64,000 nucleotides of DNA from CADEDV01 sp964596345 (GCA_964596345.1 CAZQSZ010000001.1:186001-250000); one strand, 5' to 3'. Counted from the stretch's first letter, positions 35,249 to 44,815 are shown. Numbers and translations: made by a program. The notes: generated from the sequence alone by a model not told the origin.

Positions 35249-37134
35249 CGGATCAGCAGTTTTTTTACCGTGTTATCAACCCGCAGCAGGTAAATGCCTT
35301 TTGCTAAAGCCGGAAGAGTTAATTGTGTTGAAGGACTGCTGATCATTTTTTGCAGGATGACCCTGCCGTTCATATCAGCCAGGAATAATGTTGCCGGACC
35401 TTGCGCATGATAATTAACAGTGATCTTATCCGTCGCCGGGTTGGGGTAAATAGAAAATATCGTATTGTCATCCCGGAGCTGTATCAATCGTATCGGTGAA
35501 TAAAATGCAGAATGGTTTTTCTCTGTGATTTTTAAACGGTAAAAATTATCTCCTGCTTGTGGTGAATGATCGGTGCTGCTATAGATATCCTGGCCGTCTG
35601 CAGCAGCAACAGTCGCTATTAACTGCCATTGACCCGCCGTATTTTTTCTTTCGATTTCATAATATGCCACCAGGTCCGGGTTCAGCATCCGCCAGTTCAG
35701 CATAACATTTTTATTAGTAACGCTTGCTGTAAACGATACCAGTTTGGCCGGAAGTATCACACCACAATAACTCGCAAAGGAACTGGCGATACGGTAACTA
35801 TAATTCGTGAAACTCAAACCGTCTGTTCCGGCCACACCCGGTTGTGCTGCTGCACAGGTAGCAGATACCCTGTTGATCTCGGGGCCGCCGGCACCGGCCG
35901 TCATCGTAATGCTGCCGGCCGGTGCTGCAGCAGTAAAATAAACAGCACCACCACTGCCGCCACCACCGCCACCAAAACATTTATTGTTTGTCACATCATC
36001 ATCAGAAGTTCCGCCAACACCTCCATTCGATTGAATGGTTACGGCATCGAGATAGGTATTTACATCCATGATAATAGTACCACCAGCACCGCCACCACCG
36101 GCACCATCGCCGACGGAGTTGCCACCTCGTCCTCCATTCGCAGCAATTTTATAACCATTACTGATCAGTGTATCGGCGTGTATAAAAATGATACCGCCTC
36201 CATTCCCGCCACCCGATGGTGCATAGCCACCATTGTTATGACCGGCACCGCCACCGCCACCGGAAAATAGTTTAATACCGTTCCAGTTACTCAATGCTTT
36301 ACCTGCCATACCCCTGAACGTGGCTAAGCAACCGGTTGAACTGGAATTGCCTCCACCCAAACCTCCTGCTGTAAGATTAGCACCACCACCACCACTGTTG
36401 TTATGGTTATTGCCACCACCACCACCATTCGCAGGGGCACCACGGCCGCCGCTTTGTGAAGTGATCACATCAGCGACAGCTTCTCCTTTGTATGCGCCAT
36501 TGTGGGTGGGTGTGAGAGAAGCATCATAATAATACGAGGAATGAAAATTGGTACAACTACCTCCCGTTTGCACATAACGTCCGCCGCGGAAACCACTGGA
36601 GTCGGCATATACCGGTGCATTCAACACTAAGGTATCCACCACATCCAGTACGATCACCCCGCCGGTACCGGTTGTATTGTCCCAGGGTTTGGCTTTAAGT
36701 GTATCGGTTACCGTTGCATTTTCATATTGTGCCACGGTGATCAGCTGCACTTTTCCTGTGGGTGAAGTATAACTGTTGAGCAGGTTGTAGGTAAAGAAAA
36801 CAGAATCACCATTGATATAACAGATATAGTTGAATTCATAATTTCCTGCATTGGCTAAACTGGTTGTATCGCCAAATGCAGCCGAATTGGGAGTTGTAAT
36901 AGCAGCGCCTTTCATCTGGATGATCATCACTTTGGTAGTAAGGCTGAGCCCGGCGGTACTGCTGACCCGTACACAGGCTTTAACGGGAATGGTCTCGATA
37001 ACACTGTAATAAGAATTCACCACACCGCTGATAGTGGTAACCTGTGCCTGTATTGAAATAGTAAAGAAAACTCCAGCCAGCCACAGGGATGCAGCTTTAC
37101 AGAACGACTGGTGTATGAAGCGGTTTCTCATCAT
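35245..37134 (-). CDS. glycine-rich cell-surface protein with type A T9SS sorting domain
   Basis: A 629-residue protein with a signal peptide near residues 12-30 (LWLAGVFFTISIQAQ). The middle (about 210-430) is extremely Gly/Asn-rich with runs such as NGGGGGNNHNNSGGGGANL, resembling agglutinin- or PE-PGRS-like surface proteins. Near the C-terminus, FSIYPNPATDKITVNYHA and then KGIYLLRVDNTVKKLLIR form the por-type sorting domain, so the protein is exported through the type IX system and fixed at, or released from, the surface. The gene's stop shares TTAA with the metalloprotease stop. Function of the Gly-rich part is unknown. Confidence 0.88.
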   Translation of the reverse strand: MMRNRFIHQSFCKAASLWLAGVFFTISIQAQVTTISGVVNSYYSVIETIPVKACVRVSSTAGLSLTTKVMIIQMKGAAITTPNSAAFGDTTSLANAGNYEFNYICYINGDSVFFTYNLLNSYTSPTGKVQLITVAQYENATVTDTLKAKPWDNTTGTGGVIVLDVVDTLVLNAPVYADSSGFRGGRYVQTGGSCTNFHSSYYYDASLTPTHNGAYKGEAVADVITSQSGGRGAPANGGGGGNNHNNSGGGGANLTAGGLGGGNSSSTGCLATFRGMAGKALSNWNGIKLFSGGGGGAGHNNGGYAPSGGGNGGGIIFIHADTLISNGYKIAANGGRGGNSVGDGAGGGGAGGTIIMDVNTYLDAVTIQSNGGVGGTSDDDVTNNKCFGGGGGGSGGAVYFTAAAPAGSITMTAGAGGPEINRVSATCAAAQPGVAGTDGLSFTNYSYRIASSFASYCGVILPAKLVSFTASVTNKNVMLNWRMLNPDLVAYYEIERKNTAGQWQLIATVAAADGQDIYSSTDHSPQAGDNFYRLKITEKNHSAFYSPIRLIQLRDDNTIFSIYPNPATDKITVNYHAQGPATLFLADMNGRVILQKMISSPSTQLTLPALAKGIYLLRVDNTVKKLLIR

Positions 37135-37259
37135 GCGATTCGCGGAGCACTGAAAAATAGAAAAATTATCCGGTTAATTATAGGGGAATACCACCAAAAA
37201 TGCGCAGTAATTACCTGTACATACAGCGTAAAATTCGTACGCCAGAAATAGCTTCGGGG

Positions 37260-38156
37260 CTATTTATCAGCTATAAAGCGGTAGAGGTTGAAATTGCCTT
37301 TGGGATAAATTTGTTCGATCTCTTTCTTTAATACCAGCTTGTCAACTCCTTTCATTCTTTTTTGCTCGATCAGGTAAAAAGCCCGTTCGGCCAGCAGCCA
37401 GAATTTTTTATCCGTCAGGTGTGCTTTCTGTAGTTGATTCAATATGATCGCAGCTAATTCTTCAATACCTGTTTTTTGGGAAGCCACTGTTTTTACCACC
37501 GGCACTTCATGATAATGTTTGCTGAAAGCAGGTGCCAGCATCAGCCGCAGGTTCCGGACAAACATATCCGCATCGGGCCGGTCGGCTTTATTCACCACAA
37601 ATACATCGGCGATCTCCATCAAACCGGCTTTCATGGTTTGCACTTCATCACCGGCTTCCGGCACCACCACCACCACGGTTACATCAGCAAGCCCGGCAAT
37701 TTCAATTTCACTTTGTCCCACGCCAACGGTTTCGATGATAATATGATCAAAAGGAAATGCTTTCATCAGGTCGCTGATCTCAATGATCTTGGGATGCAGG
37801 CCACCCATGGAACCTCTTGTGGCTAATGAACGGATAAAAACATTCGGGTTCGTGTACCAGTCGCTCATCCGGATACGGTCGCCCAGCACCGCACCGAGAT
37901 TAAAAGGTGAGGAAGGGTCCACACATAACACACCCACTTTCTTACCATGGCTGACCAATGCGCCCATCATCGCATCCACCAAAGTGCTTTTACCGGCACC
38001 GGGAGGCCCGGTGATACCGATGATCTTCGTGGAAGATGCAGGTAATGATTGCAGGATATTTTCATAACCCGGGTGTTCATTTTCCACCAGCGAAATACTT
38101 CTCGCCAGTGATTTGGTATCACCCTGCTGAACCTGTTGTAATAATTCGGGCCACAT
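37260..38156 (-). CDS. meaB: methylmalonyl-CoA mutase-associated GTPase MeaB
   Basis: A 298-residue G3E GTPase that guards adenosylcobalamin-dependent methylmalonyl-CoA mutase from inactivation and helps load its cofactor. Walker A GPPGAGKS spans residues 50-57, the Mg site is in VGVLCVDPSS, switch and G3 lie in IETVGVGQSE, and the base-recognition motif is VVNKADRP. The mutase genes themselves are not in this window. The start faces the O-antigen ligase gene with only three bases between the two furthest-upstream ATGs. Confidence 0.95.
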   Translation of the reverse strand: MWPELLQQVQQGDTKSLARSISLVENEHPGYENILQSLPASSTKIIGITGPPGAGKSTLVDAMMGALVSHGKKVGVLCVDPSSPFNLGAVLGDRIRMSDWYTNPNVFIRSLATRGSMGGLHPKIIEISDLMKAFPFDHIIIETVGVGQSEIEIAGLADVTVVVVVPEAGDEVQTMKAGLMEIADVFVVNKADRPDADMFVRNLRLMLAPAFSKHYHEVPVVKTVASQKTGIEELAAIILNQLQKAHLTDKKFWLLAERAFYLIEQKRMKGVDKLVLKKEIEQIYPKGNFNLYRFIADK

Positions 38157-38159
38157 GAA

Positions 38160-39425
38160 ATGAACGGGATGTTGTACGTTTACAAAAGTATGCTGAACAA
38201 GTTACAGAATGAATGGAGAAGCCCGTTGATTTTTCTTCTTTTTATAACGATGACGGGAGCTTTGTTTTTTTCCCGTGCTGTTTTATCGCTCAGCATGATC
38301 GGTTTTGTTGCGGTATCTTTTTTTCATCCGGGTATAAAAAAACAGTTCCATACTTTTTTCTCAACCCCTTTATTATGGGGCATGAGCCTTTTGTTTATCC
38401 TGCCGCTGGTATCGGGATTGTGGAGTGAGGATCAGCAACAGTGGCTGGATATACTTCGGATCAAACTGCCGTTACTTGTGTTACCACTGGCTTTTGCGGC
38501 TCCTTTTTCTCTTTCCAAACAACAATGGGATTGGGTGTTTCAATTTTTTATTGTTGTTGTATTGGGTGCTACCGTCTGGAGTGTGTTCCACTATGTCAGT
38601 GATATGGATAGTATTAATGCCGGTTACCTGCAGGCAAAGACGATGCGGACGCCTTTGGAAAATGATCATGTCCGTTTCAGCTGGCTGGTGGCCGTGGCTT
38701 TATTGTTATCGGCCTATTCAGCCTGGCAAAAAAGAAAGGAAACCGGGCTGAAGAAATGGTTGCTGGCCATCGCAACGGTTTGGTTTATCATTTTCTTGCA
38801 CCTGCTGGCAGCCAGGACAGGTCTATTTTCTTTTTATATCATGCTGTCGGGTTTAGTTTTTTGGCTCCTGCTAAAAAAAACAAAACCACTACCGGCCATA
38901 CTGGCTCTTATTACTTTAGTTTCCTTACCAATAGCAGCTTATTTCCTGTTGCCTTCTTTCCAGAACCGGGTAAATTATTTTCGTTATGATCTTTCTTATT
39001 TCAAAAAAGACAAGTACCTGCCTGGCTCCAATGATGGTGTCCGGGTTATTTCTATCAAAGCCGGGTGGGCACTCACCAATGAAAACCCGGTAACCGGTGT
39101 TGGGTTTGGTGATATCGAAGCGAAGATCAAAGAGAAATATGCAAAACAATACCCGGCCATGCTGGAAACAGATAAGATATTACCCGGCAGCGAATGGATG
39201 ATCTATGGGAGCGGAACCGGGTGGCCCGGACTATTCTTATTTTCACTGGTAATGCTGATCCCTTTTTTTACCCCGGTAAAAGAAAAGCTTCCCTGGTTCT
39301 TGCTGAATGCTACCGCTGCTTTCAGTTTTTTGTTTGATATTGGTTTGGAAGTACAGTTCGGAGTTTTTATCTATGCCTTTATCATATTGCTGAACTGGAA
39401 ACGGGGTATCGCTGAAAAGATGTAA
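38160..39425 (+). CDS. O-antigen ligase family (Wzy/WaaL-like) membrane protein
   Basis: A 421-residue membrane protein with about ten to twelve helices. Members of the Wzy_C group join polysaccharide to lipid A-core or polymerise repeat units at the periplasmic face. The large periplasmic loop with NRVNYFRYDLSYFKKDKYLP and PGSNDGVRVISIKAGWALT, then NPVTGVGFGDIEAKIKEKY, is typical. The ATG used could be replaced by one 10 codons on (MLNKLQNEW), which would give room for a promoter next to the divergent meaB start. First gene of a run of envelope genes. Confidence 0.83.
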   Translation: MNGMLYVYKSMLNKLQNEWRSPLIFLLFITMTGALFFSRAVLSLSMIGFVAVSFFHPGIKKQFHTFFSTPLLWGMSLLFILPLVSGLWSEDQQQWLDILRIKLPLLVLPLAFAAPFSLSKQQWDWVFQFFIVVVLGATVWSVFHYVSDMDSINAGYLQAKTMRTPLENDHVRFSWLVAVALLLSAYSAWQKRKETGLKKWLLAIATVWFIIFLHLLAARTGLFSFYIMLSGLVFWLLLKKTKPLPAILALITLVSLPIAAYFLLPSFQNRVNYFRYDLSYFKKDKYLPGSNDGVRVISIKAGWALTNENPVTGVGFGDIEAKIKEKYAKQYPAMLETDKILPGSEWMIYGSGTGWPGLFLFSLVMLIPFFTPVKEKLPWFLLNATAAFSFLFDIGLEVQFGVFIYAFIILLNWKRGIAEKM

Positions 39426-39438
39426 TCTTTGCAAAACT

Positions 39439-40209
39439 ATGCAACCACTTTCTGTTGTTATTATTTGTAAGAATGAAGCCGCTATCATTGGCAGGACCCT
39501 GCAAAGCCTGCACGGACTTACAGATGATATCGTGGTATATGATAATGGCAGCACCGACGGCACACAATCCGTCGTCAAACAATTTAACGTACAGTTGCAC
39601 GAAGGTGCCTGGGAAGGTTTTGGTAAAACAAAAGGCAAGGCCACGCAGCTGGCAAAATATGACTGGATACTGAACCTCGATGCGGATGAAGCCATTGATG
39701 AAGAACTGAAACAGTCTTTACAGCAGTTTGATGCAGCAGATGAAAAAACAGTAGTTGACCTGCGATTTAAAAACTATCTCGGCAACCAGCATTTAAAATA
39801 CGGGGAATGGGGTGCTGATCATCATATCCGCCTGTACAACCGCCGCCGGGTACAATGGAATGAAGCACCGGTGCATGAAAATCTTATACTTCCGGAAGGG
39901 GTGACTATAAAAAGGCTGAAAGGGTTTGTATTGCACCAGACCATGAAGGATATGGAGGAGTACAGCCGGAAGATGCTGCATTATGCTATGCTGAATGCAG
40001 AGAAGTACAAACGGCAGGGGAAAAAAGCCAGTTGGTTCAAACTCCGGTTGTCGCCGGCCTTTACATTTTTTAATTACTATATCTTAAAACGAGGTTTCCT
40101 GGATGGTCATGCCGGTTATATCTGTGCAAAGATGACAGCCTGGTACACTTTTCTTAAGTATGCAAGACTGAGAGAGCTGTGGATTGCTGAACCAGGAATT
40201 AAAAACTAA
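39439..40209 (+). CDS. family 2 glycosyltransferase, LPS-core type
   Basis: A 256-residue GT-A fold transferase similar to WaaE/KdtX proteins of LPS core synthesis. SVVIICKNEAAIIGRTL opens the domain, DNGSTDGT gives the nucleotide-binding loop, and LNLDADEAID the metal-binding DxD. The C-terminal DGHAGYICAKMTAWYTFLK is typical of this subgroup. It sits 13 bases after the O-antigen ligase and ahead of the LON-domain protein and coaX, and its product is likely used in lipopolysaccharide assembly at the inner face of the inner membrane. Donor and acceptor unknown. Confidence 0.9.
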   Translation: MQPLSVVIICKNEAAIIGRTLQSLHGLTDDIVVYDNGSTDGTQSVVKQFNVQLHEGAWEGFGKTKGKATQLAKYDWILNLDADEAIDEELKQSLQQFDAADEKTVVDLRFKNYLGNQHLKYGEWGADHHIRLYNRRRVQWNEAPVHENLILPEGVTIKRLKGFVLHQTMKDMEEYSRKMLHYAMLNAEKYKRQGKKASWFKLRLSPAFTFFNYYILKRGFLDGHAGYICAKMTAWYTFLKYARLRELWIAEPGIKN

Positions 40210-40251
40210 ATCCCGAAATTCGTATCTCCTAACGCACAGTTTTTAATTGCT

Positions 40252-40893
40252 ATGACAAATTTCATCCCGATATTCCCGCTGGAGGTTGTTGTGTACCCGG
40301 GGGAGAAGTTGAACCTGCACATCTTTGAACCGAGGTATAAGCAGCTGATCACAGAATGCCATGAACAAAAAAAATCGTTCGGTATTCCCACCGTTATTGA
40401 AAATAAATTACAGGAGTTTGGTTCGCTGGTGCAGATCACCGAAATATCCAAGATCCATGACAACGGTGAAATGGACATTAAAACAAAGGGCGATAAGGTA
40501 TTCCGTATCCTGGAACTGATAAAGGATATCCCGGAGAAGTTATATAGCGGTGCTATTGTGAACTACCCGGACAATTATGAAATAGGAGTACCCGAGCTGA
40601 TGCGCAAAGTGATGAAAAGCATCCATGACCTGCACGAAGTGCTGAAAGTGGCTAAGGATTTTAAAAAACCGGATGAATTACTGACCAGTTATGAAGTGGC
40701 CCATCATATCGGGCTTTCGCTGGAAGAGGAATATGAATTATTAATGCTGACCGATGAACGGCAGCGGCAGGAATATTTGAAACGGCACCTGAACAAGGTA
40801 TTGCCCATGCTCACCGAGATGGAGCATTTAAAAGAGAAGATCAAACTGAACGGGCATTTTAAAAACCTGGGCGGGTTTGATATTCAATCCTGA
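40252..40893 (+). CDS. LON substrate-binding domain protein
   Basis: A 213-residue protein that has the N-terminal (LAN/PUA-like) domain of Lon protease but no ATPase or peptidase part. IPIFPLEVVVYPGEKLNLHI and FEPRYKQLI are diagnostic. Such stand-alone proteins are common in Bacteroidota; they may present or bind substrates, but no mechanism is known. The second half is helical (LHEVLKVAKDFKKPDELLTS). Placed between glycosyltransferase and coaX, with 42 and 21 base gaps, so it probably belongs to the same transcript. Confidence 0.88.
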   Translation: MTNFIPIFPLEVVVYPGEKLNLHIFEPRYKQLITECHEQKKSFGIPTVIENKLQEFGSLVQITEISKIHDNGEMDIKTKGDKVFRILELIKDIPEKLYSGAIVNYPDNYEIGVPELMRKVMKSIHDLHEVLKVAKDFKKPDELLTSYEVAHHIGLSLEEEYELLMLTDERQRQEYLKRHLNKVLPMLTEMEHLKEKIKLNGHFKNLGGFDIQS

Positions 40894-40914
40894 TCAACTA
40901 TTGAAATTATTTGC

Positions 40915-41643
40915 ATGTCCATAACACTTTGCTTCGATTTCGGGAATACAAGAAAAAAAGTAGCGGTCTTCAAAAAGAAAGAGATCGAAACCGTACTGGT
41001 GCTGGAAGAAGATCCGATACCTGCCATCCACGAACTGATCGGGAAATACAAACCCACCAAATCCATTTTATCTTCCGTTATTGATCACAATCCTGCTATT
41101 GAGGAATTGCTGGCAACGACCACCCGGTTTCATAAGCTCAGTCACCTCACCCAGGTAGCATTTACCACCCCGGTGGGTAAGCCGGAGACTATTGGTGCCG
41201 ACCGGCTGGCCTTATGTGCGGCGGCAGTTAAATATTACCCGAAAAAAAATAACCTGGTCATCGGGATGGGTTCCTGTGTTACGTACAACTTCATTAATAA
41301 ATACCATGAGTTCGTCGGCGGGGCCATATCGCCGGGCCTGGAAATGCGACTGAAAGCCATGCACCAGTTCACCGCCAAGCTGCCACTGGTAAAAGCGGAC
41401 AGCAATGTTCCACTCATTGGCTACGATACAACTACCAACCTGCTCAGCGGTGCCGTGTTGGGATTGGCCCGGGAAATGGATGGTTTCATCGATGATTACC
41501 GCCAAAAGTTCAGGAACTTTAACGTGCTGTTAACCGGGGGGGATTTAGTGCATTTGGCTTCACACCTGAAAAACAAGATATTTGCAGACCCTGATCTAAT
41601 CTTTAAGGGTCTATATGCAATTAGTGAAGTCAACAACCCCTAA
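40915..41643 (+). CDS. coaX: type III pantothenate kinase
   Basis: CoaX phosphorylates pantothenate, the first step of CoA synthesis, and needs a monovalent cation. The ASKHA-fold phosphate loop is CFDFGNTRKKVAVF, the family motif GADRLALCAA lies near 100-110, VIGMGSCVTYNFI follows, and GGAISPGLEMRLKAMHQFT is the pantothenate-binding segment. Length 242 is typical. The ATG of the next gene lies 29 bases inside coaX. Placing CoA synthesis beside lptC is known to me from other Bacteroidota. Confidence 0.94.
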   Translation: MSITLCFDFGNTRKKVAVFKKKEIETVLVLEEDPIPAIHELIGKYKPTKSILSSVIDHNPAIEELLATTTRFHKLSHLTQVAFTTPVGKPETIGADRLALCAAAVKYYPKKNNLVIGMGSCVTYNFINKYHEFVGGAISPGLEMRLKAMHQFTAKLPLVKADSNVPLIGYDTTTNLLSGAVLGLAREMDGFIDDYRQKFRNFNVLLTGGDLVHLASHLKNKIFADPDLIFKGLYAISEVNNP

Positions 41644-43063
41644 GAAAATCAATGGATTATACCTTAAACCAGCTGCTTTAAGCGTTTTTTTCGTTGCTTT
41701 CTTTTCTGTCATTTCCGGCACGGTAATCCTGGCGCAGGACAATTCGCCCTATACCCGTTATGGTATTGGTGACCTTGTTCCTTCCACCAATATCAATACA
41801 AGAGGAATGGGAGGAATTTCCGCCGCTTATATCGATAATTACGGTCTGTCCATCAATTTTAATAACCCGGCTTCGTATTCTCATTTCATTGCCGCCAAAG
41901 AAGCCAAGTCCAACAAAGTGACTTCAGGCCGTGCGATCCTGGATATCGGCATGAACTTCGAAAGCCGGACGCTGAGGGAGCAAAACAATCCTACCAAGTT
42001 TGTAGCGAGTAATGCCCTGTTCTCCCATGTACAGGTAGGTGTGCCGCTGAAAAAGAACTGGGGTATGAGTTTTGGCCTTCGTCCTGTTTCAAGGATCAGT
42101 TATAAAATCGCACAACGGGAAAGATTATATGATCCCGGTACTGGCCTGCCAATTGACAGTGCATACACAGAATATACCGGTGATGGTGGTTCCTACCTGG
42201 CATCTATTGGTACGGGGTTTAAAGTATTCAGCCAACAAACAGCGAAAGGAGAAGACAAACAAAGCCTGAGTATTGGTTTCAATGCCGGCTACCTGTTTGG
42301 CAAAAAAGATTACAGCACCCGCCGTACCCTGATCAACGACACCGTAGAATATTACCGGGGGAATTTTGAAAACAGGACCACTTTCGGTAACCTGTATTTC
42401 AATGCCGGGTTGGTCTACAGGAAGATGCTCAACGAAACAAAAAGACAATTTTTGACCATTGGGGCCTATGGCAACTGGGGACAGAAACTGAATGGCAGGC
42501 AGGATATCATCCGGGAAACTTATTTTGTAGACGCCACACAAGGTAACCTTCAGTTAGACAGTGTATCCATCAAATCAGATATCAAAGGAACGATTGAGTA
42601 CCCGGTTTCTTATACCATTGGATTTACGTATGAGAAAGAAGCACAACCCAAAGAAGCAGGTTGGCTGATCGGGGTTGATTTCAGCCAGCAGAACTGGGCG
42701 GACTACCGTTTTTATGGCCAACCCGATTTAGTGGCCAATAAATGGGAACTGCGGGTGGGAACACAATTACGTCCTGTTCCTAAAAGAAATTATTTCAGCA
42801 ATGTGGCCTACCGGGCCGGTTTCTTTATAGGTCCTGACTATGTAAAAATTGATAAGAAGTTGCCTGTGTTTGGAGCTACTTTAGGTTTGGGCTTACCATT
42901 GGCACAAAGCCGGCAGGCACCCGGCCAGGCTACGGTCATTAATATGGCGTTTGAATTTATCAAGAGAGGTAATAATGATAATTTGCTGAAGGAAAATTTA
43001 TTCCGTTTCTCATTAGGTTTCTCACTCAGTGATGTTTGGTTTGTTAAACGTAAATATGATTAA
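41615..43063 (+). CDS. outer-membrane beta-barrel protein
   Basis: A 482-residue exported protein (signal near 19-41, ending VILAQD) with many alternating strands and aromatic girdle residues such as NSPYTRYGIGDLVPSTN and NTRGMGGISAAYIDNYG near the start of the mature part. It resembles a FadL/OMP_b-brl-like group of conserved Bacteroidota outer-membrane proteins; I do not know a proven function. Its start lies 29 bases inside coaX and its stop eight bases past the lptC start, so the three are translationally coupled. An lptC neighbour hints at LPS export or outer-membrane biogenesis. Confidence 0.82.
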   Translation: MQLVKSTTPKKINGLYLKPAALSVFFVAFFSVISGTVILAQDNSPYTRYGIGDLVPSTNINTRGMGGISAAYIDNYGLSINFNNPASYSHFIAAKEAKSNKVTSGRAILDIGMNFESRTLREQNNPTKFVASNALFSHVQVGVPLKKNWGMSFGLRPVSRISYKIAQRERLYDPGTGLPIDSAYTEYTGDGGSYLASIGTGFKVFSQQTAKGEDKQSLSIGFNAGYLFGKKDYSTRRTLINDTVEYYRGNFENRTTFGNLYFNAGLVYRKMLNETKRQFLTIGAYGNWGQKLNGRQDIIRETYFVDATQGNLQLDSVSIKSDIKGTIEYPVSYTIGFTYEKEAQPKEAGWLIGVDFSQQNWADYRFYGQPDLVANKWELRVGTQLRPVPKRNYFSNVAYRAGFFIGPDYVKIDKKLPVFGATLGLGLPLAQSRQAPGQATVINMAFEFIKRGNNDNLLKENLFRFSLGFSLSDVWFVKRKYD

Positions 43064-43634
43064 GTATTTCTCCTCCCATACAAATTTTTTACAGGCAGCA
43101 GCTTTCTTGATGAGCTGCTGTTTGCTTTGGAGTTGTGAGAATGATGAAAAAGATATCGAAACCTGGAGCAAGAATAAAGTAATGGTGGAAAAAGCCAAAC
43201 AGGTAGAGAGCTACCTGAGCCAGGATGGTATCATCAAAGCCAAACTGGTATCACCGCTGATGTTAAGAGTAATGTCAGATACGATCTACCTTGAATTCCC
43301 TAACTCATTGCACTGCGATTTTTATAACGACAGCACGGAAAAGGAAACCTGGTTAGACAGTAAGTATGGAAAATATTTTGAGAATCAGAATAAAGTGTAC
43401 TTAAGAGACAGCGTGGTGGTGATCACGGTAAAAGGAGATACACTAAAAGCTCCCGATCTCTGGTGGGACCAGAACCTGCAGATATTTTATACCGACAAGT
43501 ATGCCACGTACCACGGGCTCAATAAAAATATCTACGGAGGTAAGGGACTGGTGGCAACACAAGACCTGAACAGCATTACGTTCAAAGAACCTACCGGCAC
43601 CGTTAAAGTTTCGGAAGCAGGGTTTCCGCAATAA
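43056..43634 (+). CDS. lptC: LPS export periplasmic protein LptC
   Basis: About 192 residues. The N-terminus MIKYFSSHTNFLQAAAFLMS, then CCLLWSCEND, forms a signal or anchor helix with a lipobox-like end, followed by one beta-jellyroll of the OstA type. LptC accepts LPS from the LptB2FG transporter and hands it to LptA. Strand signatures include LPLMLRV-like SPLMLRVMSDTIYLEFP, TLKAPDLWWDQNLQIFYTD and the closing LNSITFKEPTGTVKV. The ATG chosen overlaps the upstream stop by eight bases; an earlier in-frame ATG would lengthen the leader by nine residues. Confidence 0.85.
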   Translation: MIKYFSSHTNFLQAAAFLMSCCLLWSCENDEKDIETWSKNKVMVEKAKQVESYLSQDGIIKAKLVSPLMLRVMSDTIYLEFPNSLHCDFYNDSTEKETWLDSKYGKYFENQNKVYLRDSVVVITVKGDTLKAPDLWWDQNLQIFYTDKYATYHGLNKNIYGGKGLVATQDLNSITFKEPTGTVKVSEAGFPQ

Positions 43635-43993
43635 TTATTATTCCAAACAGGGTGCCCTTTTCAACAACCGTATTTTAATGAGAAAAGCTTCCTCTCCGTT
43701 AAGAGCAGGAAGCTTTTCAATGTGTTGAGCGTAACAGGTGTTTTAGTTGTTGGGTTCCATAGTTGTTAGCTCAGGTTTTTCGATTGGATATCAGGATTCA
43801 GAAACGGGACGCTGTTGGTTATGGTGAAGCTGTTATTCAACTTCGGTTCAAAACTAAGGTTCACGATCAGTATGGCATAGAGCAGAATTGCTGAATTGGT
43901 CTATTGCTGAAAATACAAGCGGTTTCGTAGCTGTACGAAATGCCCACCGTATAAAACGGGATAATCTTTATCTTCAGTACTTAATAATCAAGC
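43635..43993. other. 359-base intergenic region
   Basis: After the hairpin at its left end I see no convincing gene, tRNA or promoter. The last 50 bases (GATAATCTTTATC) are AT-rich and probably carry the SDR gene's control region. Confidence 0.5.
43682..43718 (+). terminator. hairpin after lptC
   Basis: GAAAAGCTTCCT and AGGAAGCTTTTC pair perfectly over 12 bases with a 13-base loop that can add three more pairs. The stem itself supplies a T-rich 3' side, but the T-tract is short, so the call is moderate. Confidence 0.65.
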
Positions 43994-44815
43994 ATGTCGT
44001 TCAAAAACAAAACTGTCTTTATAACTGGTGCCAGCAGGGGCATCGGGAAAGCGATCGGGCTTAAACTGGCAAAAGAAGGAGCCAATGTGGTGGTGGCGGC
44101 CAAGTCAACCGAAGAGAATGCCAAACTGGGAGGCACTATTTATTCCGCTGCGGAAGAAATGGAGAAAGCCGGTGGCAAAGGATTGGCTGTGCAATGCGAT
44201 ATCCGTTTTGAAGACCAGGTGCAGGCGGCGGTTGATAAAGCAGTAGCCACATTTGGCGGTATTGATATACTTGTGAATAATGCATCAGCTATTTCATTAA
44301 CGCCTACGGAGCAAACAGATCCCAAACGATTCGACCTGATGTATGATATCAATGTGCGGGGAACATTTTTTGTTACCAAAGCCTGTATTCCACATTTGAG
44401 AAAATCAGCGAATGCACATATCCTCACATTATCACCTCCGGTAAATCTTAAACCAAAATGGCTGGCCGGACATATTGCCTATACACTCACGAAGTACAAT
44501 ATGAGTATGATGACGATGGGCTGGGCGGCTGAACTGAAACAATATAATATTGCGGCCAATGCACTCTGGCCAAGAACCACCATTGATACTGCAGCCGTGC
44601 GGAATTTACTGGGTGGTGAAGTGCTGGCCAAGATGAGCCGCACACCGGATATCCTGGCCGATGCGGCTTATTATATTTTCAGCAAACCTGCAGCACAATG
44701 CACCGGAAATTGTTTTGTGGATGAACAGGTTTTTGCTGCAGAGGGGATTACCGATCTCAGTCATTACTCGGTGGTACCGGGAGCTAATTTATACACCGAT
44801 CTTTTTGTCGATTAA
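43994..44815 (+). CDS. SDR family oxidoreductase (HSDL2-like)
   Basis: A 273-residue classical short-chain dehydrogenase. The coenzyme loop is TGASRGIGKAIG (near 12-23), NNASAIS follows near 90, and the catalytic Tyr-Lys pair is in AYTLTKYNMS near 160. The sequence SPPVNLKPKWLAGHIAYT and the ending fit the HSDL2/YxxxK group found across bacteria and animals. The catalytic Ser position is in LTLSPPVN. It is monocistronic and convergent with lysS, with a bidirectional hairpin between them. Substrate unknown; fatty-acyl or sterol type alcohols are a family guess. Confidence 0.9.
   Translation: MSFKNKTVFITGASRGIGKAIGLKLAKEGANVVVAAKSTEENAKLGGTIYSAAEEMEKAGGKGLAVQCDIRFEDQVQAAVDKAVATFGGIDILVNNASAISLTPTEQTDPKRFDLMYDINVRGTFFVTKACIPHLRKSANAHILTLSPPVNLKPKWLAGHIAYTLTKYNMSMMTMGWAAELKQYNIAANALWPRTTIDTAAVRNLLGGEVLAKMSRTPDILADAAYYIFSKPAAQCTGNCFVDEQVFAAEGITDLSHYSVVPGANLYTDLFVD

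Noticed and set aside
35629..36529. Long plus-strand frames opposite the T9SS gene, rich in Pro or Thr
   Set aside because: They are the mirror of Gly-rich codons of the real minus-strand gene, and show no start context or domain.
37260..38156. MeaB as the ArgK ornithine/arginine transport kinase
   Set aside because: ArgK is an outdated label for the same GTPase family; motifs fit the mutase chaperone.
43635..43993. A possible short gene or RNA in the 359-base gap before the SDR gene
   Set aside because: No tRNA fold, no long frame, and only one hairpin were found.
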